A stretch of 22,674 nucleotides of DNA from Actinomycetes bacterium (GTDB lineage: Bacteria > Actinomycetota > Thermoleophilia > Solirubrobacterales > Solirubrobacteraceae), in assembly GCA_023404805.1 (NCBI GenBank), contig JAEYAL010000188.1:1-22674 (forward strand), read 5' to 3'. Of the stretch, positions 6,358 through 12,841 are shown in pieces (the stretch's first letter is position 1; every line of letters starts with the position of its first letter). The translations under genes and the position numbers were made by a program. The notes under the pieces were generated by a model. The model saw only the letters and a program-made list of their open reading frames with translations, was not told the DNA's origin and searched no databases.

Positions 6358-8970
6358 ATGTTCGAGCGATTTACAGAGCGCGCACGCCAGGTGATTGTCC
6401 TCGCGCAGGATGAAGCCCGCACGCTGAAGCACAACTACATCGGGACCGAGCATGTCCTTCTTGGCTTGCTCCGCGAGGAACAGGGCTTGGCAGCCCGGGC
6501 GCTCGAAGGTCTTGACATCACCGTGGAGAGGGTGCGCGCCCAAGTCGTGCGCATCGTCGGCTCCGGTGAAGAGGTGACCACGGGCCAGATCCCGTTCACC
6601 CCGAGAGCGAAGAAGGTCCTCGAGCTGGCGCTGCGTGAAGCGCTGAGCCTGGGCCACAACTACATCGGCACCGAGCACCTGCTGCTCGGCCTCGTCCGCG
6701 AGAACGAGGGCGTTGCCGCGCGCATCCTCCTCGACTTCGACGCTGACGCCGAGAAGATCCGCGGCGAGGTCATCCGCATGCTGTCCGGCCCGAGCGGCCG
6801 CCGGCAGGGCGAGGCTTCGGGCTCGGGCTCCGGGTCTGGCTCCTCCAGCTCGTCAGGTTCCGGCGAGGGCAAGAAGTCGAGCAAGCTCCTCGACCAGTTC
6901 GGCCGCAACCTCACCAAGCTCGCGTCTGACGGCAAGCTCGATCCGGTCGTCGGCCGGGCCACCGAGGTCGAGCGGATCATGCAGATCCTCTCGCGCCGCA
7001 CGAAGAACAACCCGATCCTCATCGGCGAGCCGGGTGTCGGCAAGACCGCCGTGGTGGAGGGCCTCGCGCAGGCCATCATCCAGGGCGATGTGCCGGAGCT
7101 CCTCCGCGACAAGCAGATCTACACCCTCGACCTCGCCGCCCTCGTGGCCGGTTCGAAGTACCGCGGTGAGTTCGAGGAGCGCCTCAAGAAGGTGATGAAG
7201 GAGATCACCCAGCGCGGCGACATCATCCTGTTCATCGACGAGATCCACAACCTCGTCGGCGCAGGTGCCGCCGAGGGCGCGATCGACGCGGCTTCGATCC
7301 TCAAGCCTGCGCTTGCCCGTGGCGAGCTGCAGACGATCGGCGCGACCACGCTCGACGAGTACCGCAAGTACCTCGAGCGCGACTCCGCGCTGGAGCGCCG
7401 CTTCCAGCAGATCCGCGTCGAGCAGCCGACCGTCGAGCAGACGGTGCAGATCCTCCAGGGCCTGCGCGACCGCTACGAGGCGCACCACCGCATCGACATC
7501 ACCGACGACGCCCTCGAGGCGGCCGCGGAGCTGTCCGACCGCTACATCTCCGACCGCCAGCTCCCGGACAAGGCGATCGACCTCATCGATGAGGCGTCGT
7601 CGCGCAAGCGCATCAAGTCGATGAGCTCGCCGCCGGTCCACCGCGAGCTCGAGGACGAGATCGAGGAGGCGCGCCGCGCCAAGGAAGCCGCGATCGAGGC
7701 CCAGGAGTTCGAGAAGGCCGCCAGCCTCCGCGACGACGAGCGCAAGCTGGTCGCGAAGAAGCGCGAGCTCGAAGACGAGTGGCAGGCCGGCGAAGGCGAA
7801 GGCGAACGCGCGTCGATCGGCGAGGAGGAAGTCGCGGAGATCGTGTCCATGTGGACCGGCATCCCCGTCTTCAAGCTCACCGAGGCCGAGACGCAGAAGC
7901 TCATCCGCATGGAGGAAGAGCTCCACAAGCGCGTCATCGGGCAGAAGGCCGCCGTCGAGGTCATCTCGAAGGCGATCCGCCGCTCGCGCGCTGGGCTCAA
8001 GGATCCCAAGCGCCCGACCGGTTCGTTCATCTTCCTCGGCCCCTCGGGTGTCGGTAAGACCGAGCTCGCCCGCACGCTCGCGGAGTTCCTCTTCGGCGAC
8101 GACGAGGCGATGGTCCGCATCGACATGTCCGAGTACATGGAGAAGCACGCCGTCTCGCGTCTCGTCGGCTCGCCTCCCGGCTACGTCGGGTACGACGAGG
8201 GCGGCCAGCTCACCGAGGCCGTGCGCCGCAAGCCGTACTGCGTGCTCCTGCTCGACGAGATCGAGAAGGCCCACCCGGACGTCTTCAACCTGCTCCTGCA
8301 GATCCTTGAAGACGGCCGCCTGACGGACTCGCAGGGCCGCACCGTCGACTTCCGCCACGCCATCGTGATCATGACCTCGAACATCGGGGCCAGCGAGATC
8401 GCGAAGGGGACCCCGCTCGGGTTCACCGTGGTCGAGGACGACATGGGCGTCTCGTACGACGAGATGAAGGGCCGCGTGATGAGCGATCTCAAGCGCGCGT
8501 TCCGTCCTGAGTTCCTCAACCGCATCGACGACGTCATCGTCTTCCACAAGCTCCAGAAGGACGAGATCAAGCAGATCATCGACCTCCTGCTGCTGCGGAT
8601 CCGCACGTCGCTCACCGAGCGCGAGCTCCAGCTCGACCTGACCGAAGCCGCCAAGGACTTCCTGGTCGACAAGGGCTGGGACCCGGGCATGGGCGCACGT
8701 CCGCTCCGCCGCGCGATCCAGCGCTACATCGAAGATCCGCTCTCGGACTTCGTGCTGCGCAACTCGATGGAGAGCGAGGCTGGCAAGACCGTCCTCGTCG
8801 ACCACGTCATCGGCGGCGAGAACGACGGCGAGCTGACCCTGACATTCGTTGAGGGCGAGCGCAAACCGGTTGCGGTGGGCGTCACGACCGAGGACGATGC
8901 TCCCAACCTGAACAAGACCGACGACGGCTCAGAGTCCACGCAGAGCGCGGACAGCCCAGAGAAGAGTTAA
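6358..8970 (+). CDS. clpC: ATP-dependent Clp protease ATPase subunit ClpC
   Basis: An AAA+ unfoldase that feeds substrates to the ClpP peptidase, central to protein quality control. The 870 residues show the full ClpC architecture. There are two Clp_N repeats (1-145, each with HNYIGTEH), a Gly/Ser linker (about 148-170), and AAA domain 1 with Walker A GEPGVGKT (about 223) and Walker B LFIDEIHN (about 290). The UVR/middle domain (about 420-480, EFEKAASLRDDERKL) and AAA domain 2 with Walker A GPSGVGKTE (about 561) and Walker B LLLDEIEKAH (about 630) follow, then the D2 small domain with GARPLRRAIQRYIEDPL. The Ser/Asp-rich tail is divergent. ATG 6358 is supported by GGAGG 10 bases upstream. No ctsR or mcsAB neighbours; the upstream dyad suggests a different regulator. 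It ends in a strong terminator. Confidence 0.97.
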   Translation: MFERFTERARQVIVLAQDEARTLKHNYIGTEHVLLGLLREEQGLAARALEGLDITVERVRAQVVRIVGSGEEVTTGQIPFTPRAKKVLELALREALSLGHNYIGTEHLLLGLVRENEGVAARILLDFDADAEKIRGEVIRMLSGPSGRRQGEASGSGSGSGSSSSSGSGEGKKSSKLLDQFGRNLTKLASDGKLDPVVGRATEVERIMQILSRRTKNNPILIGEPGVGKTAVVEGLAQAIIQGDVPELLRDKQIYTLDLAALVAGSKYRGEFEERLKKVMKEITQRGDIILFIDEIHNLVGAGAAEGAIDAASILKPALARGELQTIGATTLDEYRKYLERDSALERRFQQIRVEQPTVEQTVQILQGLRDRYEAHHRIDITDDALEAAAELSDRYISDRQLPDKAIDLIDEASSRKRIKSMSSPPVHRELEDEIEEARRAKEAAIEAQEFEKAASLRDDERKLVAKKRELEDEWQAGEGEGERASIGEEEVAEIVSMWTGIPVFKLTEAETQKLIRMEEELHKRVIGQKAAVEVISKAIRRSRAGLKDPKRPTGSFIFLGPSGVGKTELARTLAEFLFGDDEAMVRIDMSEYMEKHAVSRLVGSPPGYVGYDEGGQLTEAVRRKPYCVLLLDEIEKAHPDVFNLLLQILEDGRLTDSQGRTVDFRHAIVIMTSNIGASEIAKGTPLGFTVVEDDMGVSYDEMKGRVMSDLKRAFRPEFLNRIDDVIVFHKLQKDEIKQIIDLLLLRIRTSLTERELQLDLTEAAKDFLVDKGWDPGMGARPLRRAIQRYIEDPLSDFVLRNSMESEAGKTVLVDHVIGGENDGELTLTFVEGERKPVAVGVTTEDDAPNLNKTDDGSESTQSADSPEKS

Positions 8971-9010
8971 CGCTCCCTCCGAGGCTCACTCCAGAGAGAA
9001 GCCGTCGACC

Positions 9011-9051
9011 AAAAGCCCCGCTACAGCCAACGAGCCTGTAGCGGGGCTTTT
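9011..9051. terminator. Bidirectional intrinsic terminator
   Basis: A perfect 16-bp stem, AAAAGCCCCGCTACAG (9011-9026) with CTGTAGCGGGGCTTTT (9036-9051), and a 9-nt loop. The A-run on one side and T-run on the other make it functional in both directions, between the convergent clpC and the small minus-strand gene that stops at 9055. Confidence 0.93.
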
Positions 9052-9054
9052 GCG

Positions 9055-9420
9055 CTAGCTGGGGACGTTCGCCATCAGGTTCTTCGAGAGCGCCTCGGCC
9101 GCCTCGGCCGGCGCGAAGAACGTGATGCCGTCAAAGGTGCAGCCGTCGAACTTGCAGTTGCGGATGACGACGACGCCGATCGGGATCACCGAGCGACCTG
9201 GCTCGGCGGTGATCACCACGGTGTTCACGTCCTGATGCGGGATCGCGACGCCACCGCCGGAGCCGTCGGTCTGGCTGAGGTGCACCACGGCGGGGCCGCG
9301 CAGGATGCAGTCCTTGAAGGTCGAGCCGTCGATGACGTAGTTCACGCCTTCGGCCGACGCCAGGTCCGAGATGTAGAGGGTCTGGTCGGAGTACTCCATC
9401 GGCCAGAGCATCGCAGACAA
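9055..9420 (-). CDS. Small conserved hypothetical protein, pentapeptide/beta-helix-like
   Basis: 121 residues of unknown function. The sequence has repeated short strand-turn patterns (VIDGSTFKDCILRGPAVVHL, then VIRNCKFDGCTFDGITFF) like those of pentapeptide-repeat or right-handed beta-helix proteins. I recall short unnamed bacterial proteins of the same layout, with 'TFxxCxxxGPAV' near the front and 'CxFxxCxF' near the end. No signal peptide or membrane segment is visible. The start could be Met1 (9420) or, more like such relatives, Met8 (codon at 9399, MEYSDQTLYISDLA); neither has a clear Shine-Dalgarno. It is a single-gene unit facing clpC and divergent from the secreted protein at 9599. 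Its reality is supported by the terminator placed exactly at its stop. Confidence 0.75.
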   Translation of the reverse strand: MSAMLWPMEYSDQTLYISDLASAEGVNYVIDGSTFKDCILRGPAVVHLSQTDGSGGGVAIPHQDVNTVVITAEPGRSVIPIGVVVIRNCKFDGCTFDGITFFAPAEAAEALSKNLMANVPS

Positions 9421-9598
9421 CCGTGTTCGGCGTCACATGTCGCCTCACGGTCCGACCTGGCGCGGATGCTGGGGGTCGCCGGGCCTCGGTGACCGGCCGC
9501 GCCCGCGGCATGCAGGCGATCGACCGACGCTTTGCAGCCTGGTCCGGTGTTGTGGGTCTGTCACCCCGCGTCTCATCCCTCCACGGAGGCCAGCACCC

Positions 9599-10252
9599 AT
9601 GAAGATCAAAGCCCCGAGCCCAGCGATGGGCGTCGCCCTCCTCGCGCTCGGCGTCGCATCGACCGGATCGGCCGTCGCAGCGGTCACCTACGCGACGAAC
9701 GCCGGAAAGGTCGACGGCCGCGATGCGGTCTCGTCCAAGTCCTCCAACGACAGCGCAGCGGGCAAGCTCGTCGCGACGGCAGGGGCCGGTCCCGACAAGG
9801 GCATGATCCCCGGCAAGTTCCTCAGCGGCGTCATGCGCGGCGACGCCGACTCGTTCGCGCGCCTGGCCCCCGTTCAGGACAACGCCGGCGATGTCGCCAG
9901 CAACATCTCGACGATCCCCGGCCTCGGCACGCTCAGCGCCACCTGCGGCGATCAGAACGCCAAGCCCGGCATCGAGGACCCGGTGACGAAGCTCACGTTC
10001 TCCAACACCTCCGGAGCGGGCGTGAACTTCGCCCGGACCGTCGGCAACGGCGAGCCGACGCTGACGGCCATCGGGCCCAACATCGCCAACACCACCACCA
10101 TCGGTGGTTCCACGACCTTCCGCATCACCATCGAACAGGGTGGGCGGAACTCGATTTTCGATGGTGTGGTGCGACAGGACGGCCGTGGCAGCGCTGACGC
10201 GCAGTGCCTCGTCTACGGCTTCGCGCAGCAGGTCAGCAACATCCGCGAGTAA
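9599..10252 (+). CDS. Secreted protein of unknown function
   Basis: 217 residues. A basic start (MKIK), a hydrophobic stretch (about 8-28, GVALLALGVASTGSAVAA) and an Ala-rich cleavage region form a Sec signal peptide. The following VTYATNAGKVDGRDAV resembles the leader-proximal segment of a large group of secreted proteins that I associate with Thermoleophilia. The rest is Gly/Thr/Asn-rich and probably beta-sheet, with two cysteines (C116, C203) that could form a disulphide outside the cell. ATG 9599 is chosen because GGAGG (9585-9589) lies 9 bases upstream and the signal peptide starts there; the frame is open further upstream but that part is not protein-like. It stands alone, ending before a GC-rich hairpin. 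No enzymatic motif is seen. Confidence 0.85.
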   Translation: MKIKAPSPAMGVALLALGVASTGSAVAAVTYATNAGKVDGRDAVSSKSSNDSAAGKLVATAGAGPDKGMIPGKFLSGVMRGDADSFARLAPVQDNAGDVASNISTIPGLGTLSATCGDQNAKPGIEDPVTKLTFSNTSGAGVNFARTVGNGEPTLTAIGPNIANTTTIGGSTTFRITIEQGGRNSIFDGVVRQDGRGSADAQCLVYGFAQQVSNIRE

Positions 10253-10258
10253 GGCCCG

Positions 10259-10288
10259 GCGGGACGGGCGCTGCGGCGCTCGTCCCGC
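10259..10288 (+). terminator. GC-rich stem-loop, probable terminator
   Basis: A 13-bp stem, GCGGGACGGGCGC (10259-10271) with GCGCTCGTCCCGC (10276-10288), has one G-U pair and a TGCG loop. It lies 6 nt after the stop of the secreted-protein gene and has no T-tract, a form common in high-GC actinobacteria. It separates that gene from the disA promoter. Confidence 0.6.
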
Positions 10289-10307
10289 TACGGAGCGTCT
10301 ACTGCAC

Positions 10308-10336
10308 TGGAAAATCGGCCGATTTCTCGATATCAT
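10308..10336 (+). promoter_or_regulatory. disA promoter with palindrome in the spacer
   Basis: -35 TGGAAA (10308-10313, 4 of 6), a 17-bp spacer, and -10 TATCAT (10331-10336, 5 of 6). The perfect 14-bp palindrome AAATCGGCCGATTT (10312-10325) fills most of the spacer. The expected start of transcription, about 7 nt after the -10, falls on the GTGATG start codons of disA, so the mRNA would be leaderless. A second GGCCGATT half-site lies at 10352-10359, 35 bp further on. Confidence 0.6.
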
Positions 10337-10342
10337 GCCTTA

Positions 10343-11452
10343 GTGATGTCAGGCCGATTGGACGAGTTCATCGATCCTGACAGCCAGGAACCGAGACTCC
10401 TCCGCGCCCTCGAAATGGTCGCGCCGGGCACGGCTCTGCGCGAAGGGATCGACAACATCGTGCACGCTCGTACGGGCGGCATGGTGATCGTCGCCGATCC
10501 CGACGAGGTCTCGTTCATGTACTCCGGCGGGATCAAGCTCGATCTCGATTACTCGCCGGCGATGGTCTACCAAGTGGCCAAGATGGACGGCGCGATCGTC
10601 CTCAACGCCACCGCGACGAAGATCACGATGGTCAACACCCAGCTGATGCCGGATCCGACGATCCTCTCGCTGGAGACGGGCACGCGCCACCGCACTGCTG
10701 AGCGCGTCAGCAAGCAGACGTCGGCGATCGTGATCGCGATCTCCGCGCGCCGCGATGTCGTGTCGCTCTACGTCGACGGCACCAAGTACATCCTGGAAGA
10801 CATCACCGTCGTCCTCGCGAAGGCCAACCAGGCCCTCGCGACGCTCGACAAGTACCGCCTCCGCCTCGATCAGATCGCCACGCGTCTGATGGCGATGGAG
10901 TTCGAGGGCGCCGTGCTGCTGCACGACGTGCTCACCGCGCTGCAGCGCTACGAGCTGGTCGCGCGCATGGCCGTCGAGATCGAGCGTTTCATCGTCGAGC
11001 TCGGCCGCGAAGGCCGCCTCATCGAGATGCAGCTCGAGGAGACCATGATGGGCGTCGCCGGCGACAAGACCGCCCTGCTGCAGGACTACCTGCTTGATTC
11101 TTCCGACGAGGCCCTGGCGACGGCCCTCGACGAACTGTCCCGCCTACCGCACCAGGAACTCCTGGACTTCGGCGGGCTGGCCGAGCTGCTCGGTTTCGAG
11201 CGCAAGGTCAACACCCTTGACGAGCGCGTCCGCCCCCGCGGGTACCGCGCGCTCGGTCGAATCCCCCGCCTTCCGAAGCTCGCGGTGGCGCACCTGGTGC
11301 GCACGTTCGACGGGCTCGAAGGGCTTGTGGCGTCCGATGACATCGACCTCGAGCAGGTCGACGGCGTCGACGCCACCCGGGCAAAGGAGATCCGTGAGGG
11401 TCTGCGGCGCCTGCAGGAGGTCAACTTCGTTGATCGGTTCTTGCATGACTGA
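10343..11452 (+). CDS. disA: DNA integrity scanning diadenylate cyclase DisA
   Basis: Condenses two ATP to the second messenger c-di-AMP while scanning DNA for branched structures. The N-terminal DAC domain (numbered from the ATG at 10346) contains the catalytic motifs DGA (81-83) and RHR (114-116, GTRHRTAERV). A helical spine domain follows (about 150-290), then a C-terminal helix-hairpin-helix DNA-binding domain ending in VDGVDATRAKEIREGLRRL. The length of 368-369 residues is normal (about 357-360). The start is either GTG 10343 or the adjacent ATG 10346; there is no Shine-Dalgarno, which fits the leaderless mRNA predicted from the promoter. Genes for carD and ispD follow downstream. The usual neighbour radA is not present. 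Confidence 0.96.
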   Translation: MMSGRLDEFIDPDSQEPRLLRALEMVAPGTALREGIDNIVHARTGGMVIVADPDEVSFMYSGGIKLDLDYSPAMVYQVAKMDGAIVLNATATKITMVNTQLMPDPTILSLETGTRHRTAERVSKQTSAIVIAISARRDVVSLYVDGTKYILEDITVVLAKANQALATLDKYRLRLDQIATRLMAMEFEGAVLLHDVLTALQRYELVARMAVEIERFIVELGREGRLIEMQLEETMMGVAGDKTALLQDYLLDSSDEALATALDELSRLPHQELLDFGGLAELLGFERKVNTLDERVRPRGYRALGRIPRLPKLAVAHLVRTFDGLEGLVASDDIDLEQVDGVDATRAKEIREGLRRLQEVNFVDRFLHD

Positions 11453-11482
11453 GAGCCCCACGCACGCCAGCGTGCCGGGCTC
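11453..11482 (+). other. Stem-loop 1 between disA and carD
   Basis: Outer arms GAGCCC (11453-11458) and GGGCTC (11477-11482), and inner arms GCACGC (11462-11467) and GCGTGC (11470-11475), are all perfectly complementary, with small internal bulges. It begins directly after the disA stop. There is no T-tract; it could be a weak terminator, an RNA processing site or part of a carD leader. Confidence 0.55.
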
Positions 11483-11490
11483 AGAACGCG

Positions 11491-11508
11491 GCGTCCGTAG
11501 CTGGACGC
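11491..11508 (+). other. Stem-loop 2 in the carD leader
   Basis: GCGTCC (11491-11496) and GGACGC (11503-11508) pair around the loop GTAGCT. The stem ends 7 nt before the AGGAG ribosome binding site of carD. Confidence 0.5.
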
Positions 11509-11515
11509 AGAAGAG

Positions 11516-11520
11516 AGGAG
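11516..11520 (+). promoter_or_regulatory. Shine-Dalgarno that defines the ATT start of carD
   Basis: AGGAG, 6 nt before ATT 11527 and 3 nt before ATC 11524. There is no ATG, GTG or TTG in the carD frame at a usable distance. Confidence 0.75.
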
Positions 11521-11526
11521 CTCATC

Positions 11527-12099
11527 ATTAGCGACGAGACTGAAATCGACATCGCCGAGCTGGATGACATCGAGATCGTTCTCGAGAACATCGAGTTCGA
11601 GATCGGCGACAGCGTCGTCTACCCGCACCACGGCGCGGGTCAGATCGCCGGCAAGGAGATGCGCACCATCCTCGGTGAGGAGCGCGAGTACCTCACCATC
11701 AAGATCCTTCACAACGACATGACCGTCATGGTCCCGTGCGAGAAGGCCGCCGAAGTCGGCCTCCGCCGCGTGATCGACGAGGAGACGGTGCTGAAGGTCC
11801 TCGCGGTGCTCGAGGCTGAGACCTCCGAGATGCCCAAGAACTGGAACCGCCGGTTCAAGCACAACCGCGACAAGATGAAGACGGGCGACATCTACGAGCT
11901 GTCCGAAGTCGTGCGCAACCTCGCGTTCCGCGAGCACGACAAGGGCCTCTCGACGGGTGAGAAGCAGATGTACACCCGCGCCAAGAAGATCCTCGCGTCC
12001 GAGCTGATGTACGCGCTCGACAAGAACGAGGAAGAGGCCGAGGCGCACCTCGACGACCTGCTTCTGGCCGCGCACGGCCAGACGGCTGTCGCCTCCTGA
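11527..12099 (+). CDS. carD: CarD-type RNA polymerase-binding transcription regulator, ATT start
   Basis: CarD binds the RNA polymerase beta subunit and stabilises the open promoter complex, notably at rRNA promoters. The conserved protein begins at FEIGDSVVYPHHGAG (the Tudor-like RNAP-interacting domain) and continues with PKNWNRRFK, whose Trp (about 106) matches the bubble-wedging Trp85 of M. tuberculosis CarD, then the helical DNA-binding domain. The first ATG in frame (11659) would delete most of the polymerase-binding domain. Between the upstream in-frame stop (11446-11448) and 11659 there is no ATG, GTG or TTG. AGGAG (11516-11520) lies 6 nt before ATT 11527, giving 190 residues starting (M)SDETEIDIAEL, an acidic lead of about 20 residues not found in M. 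tuberculosis CarD. ATC 11524 is a weaker alternative. Identity is certain; the start is inferred. Confidence 0.9.
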   Translation: MSDETEIDIAELDDIEIVLENIEFEIGDSVVYPHHGAGQIAGKEMRTILGEEREYLTIKILHNDMTVMVPCEKAAEVGLRRVIDEETVLKVLAVLEAETSEMPKNWNRRFKHNRDKMKTGDIYELSEVVRNLAFREHDKGLSTGEKQMYTRAKKILASELMYALDKNEEEAEAHLDDLLLAAHGQTAVAS

Positions 12100-12112
12100 G
12101 CCCGCTCCTGGT

Positions 12113-12131
12113 CCTCCGCCACCGGCGGAGG
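12113..12131 (+). promoter_or_regulatory. Hairpin that includes the ispD ribosome binding site
   Basis: CCTCCGCC (12113-12120) pairs perfectly with GGCGGAGG (12124-12131) across an ACC loop. The 3' arm contains GGAGG (12127-12131), the Shine-Dalgarno of ispD, 5 nt before its ATG. When folded, the site would be hidden; ribosomes finishing carD (stop 12097-12099) could open it, coupling the two genes. Confidence 0.55.
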
Positions 12132-12136
12132 GCCGC

Positions 12137-12841
12137 ATGAGCCTCGCTGCGACGAGCGCCCTGCTCGTCGCAGCCGGCAAGGGCGAGCGCCTTGGGAGCA
12201 CGCTCCCCAAGGCGCTCGTGCCGCTCGCCGGCCGCCCCCTGCTGGAGTGGTCGATCGATGCGCTGCGCGCCGCTGGCGTCGGCGAGATCGTGGTGGCGCT
12301 GCCTCCGGCCGGCCTGCCCGACGCTGCTGCGTTCGCGGCCGCTGGGCTTCCCGGCGGCTTCGCGCTGCCCGAGGGCTGCATCGCCGTCCCCGGTGGGGCC
12401 GAGCGGTCGCACTCCGCGCGCGCGGCGCTGGCCGCGAGCGGGGGAGACCCCGTGCTGATCCACGACGCGGCCCGGCCGCTGCTGACCCCGTCGCTCGTGC
12501 AGGCCGCCGTCGACGCGCTCGAGGCTGAGCCCGAGCTGGCGGCGGCGATCGTCGCCGCGCCGGTCACCGACACGGTGAAGCGCTCAGCCGACGGCGTGCA
12601 CGTCGACGAGACGCTCGTCCGCTCCGAGCTGTGGGCGGTCCAGACGCCGCAGGTGTTCCGCCGCGAGTGGCTCGAGCGCGCGCTCGCGCTCCCCGACGAC
12701 GTCCTCGCCTCCGCCACCGACGACGCCTCGATCGTCGAGTCGCTCGGCGGCACGGTCGGACTGGTCCCGGCGACCGGGCCCAACATGAAGGTCACGACGC
12801 CGCACGACCTGATGGTCGCCGAGCTGCTGCTGCGGGCCTAG
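12137..12841 (+). CDS. ispD: 2-C-methyl-D-erythritol 4-phosphate cytidylyltransferase
   Basis: Third enzyme of the MEP isoprenoid pathway: MEP + CTP gives CDP-ME and pyrophosphate. The 234-residue protein has the family length and all visible signatures: the nucleotide-binding loop LLVAAGKGERLG...PKAL (residues about 9-27), GGAERSHSARAAL (about 94), VLIHDAARPLL (about 114), the ATDDASIVE motif and NMKVTTPHDLMVAE near the C-terminus. ATG 12137 is preceded by GGAGG (5 nt), which is embedded in a hairpin. carD ends 37 nt upstream, the same order as in mycobacteria. Its pathway partner ispF lies about 3.2 kb downstream instead of adjacent. The stop codon shares a CTAG tetramer with the stop of the opposing tetR-like gene. 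Confidence 0.95.
   Translation: MSLAATSALLVAAGKGERLGSTLPKALVPLAGRPLLEWSIDALRAAGVGEIVVALPPAGLPDAAAFAAAGLPGGFALPEGCIAVPGGAERSHSARAALAASGGDPVLIHDAARPLLTPSLVQAAVDALEAEPELAAAIVAAPVTDTVKRSADGVHVDETLVRSELWAVQTPQVFRREWLERALALPDDVLASATDDASIVESLGGTVGLVPATGPNMKVTTPHDLMVAELLLRA

Noticed and set aside
6330..6413. A short upstream reading frame starting at ATG 6330 that overlaps the clpC start
   Set aside because: No ribosome binding site of its own, and the encoded peptide shows nothing distinctive; GGAGG fits the clpC ATG.
6853..8805. A 650-codon open frame antisense to clpC
   Set aside because: Composition is Asp/Leu/Val/Arg-rich shadow of clpC codon bias, with no recognisable motif; clpC is certain.
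9437..9598. N-terminal extension of the secreted protein
   Set aside because: It would bury the signal peptide, and GGAGG lies correctly before ATG 9599.
10253..10345. A c-di-AMP (ydaO-type) riboswitch before disA
   Set aside because: The gap is only 90 bp, is taken by a terminator-like hairpin and a promoter, and the mRNA appears leaderless.
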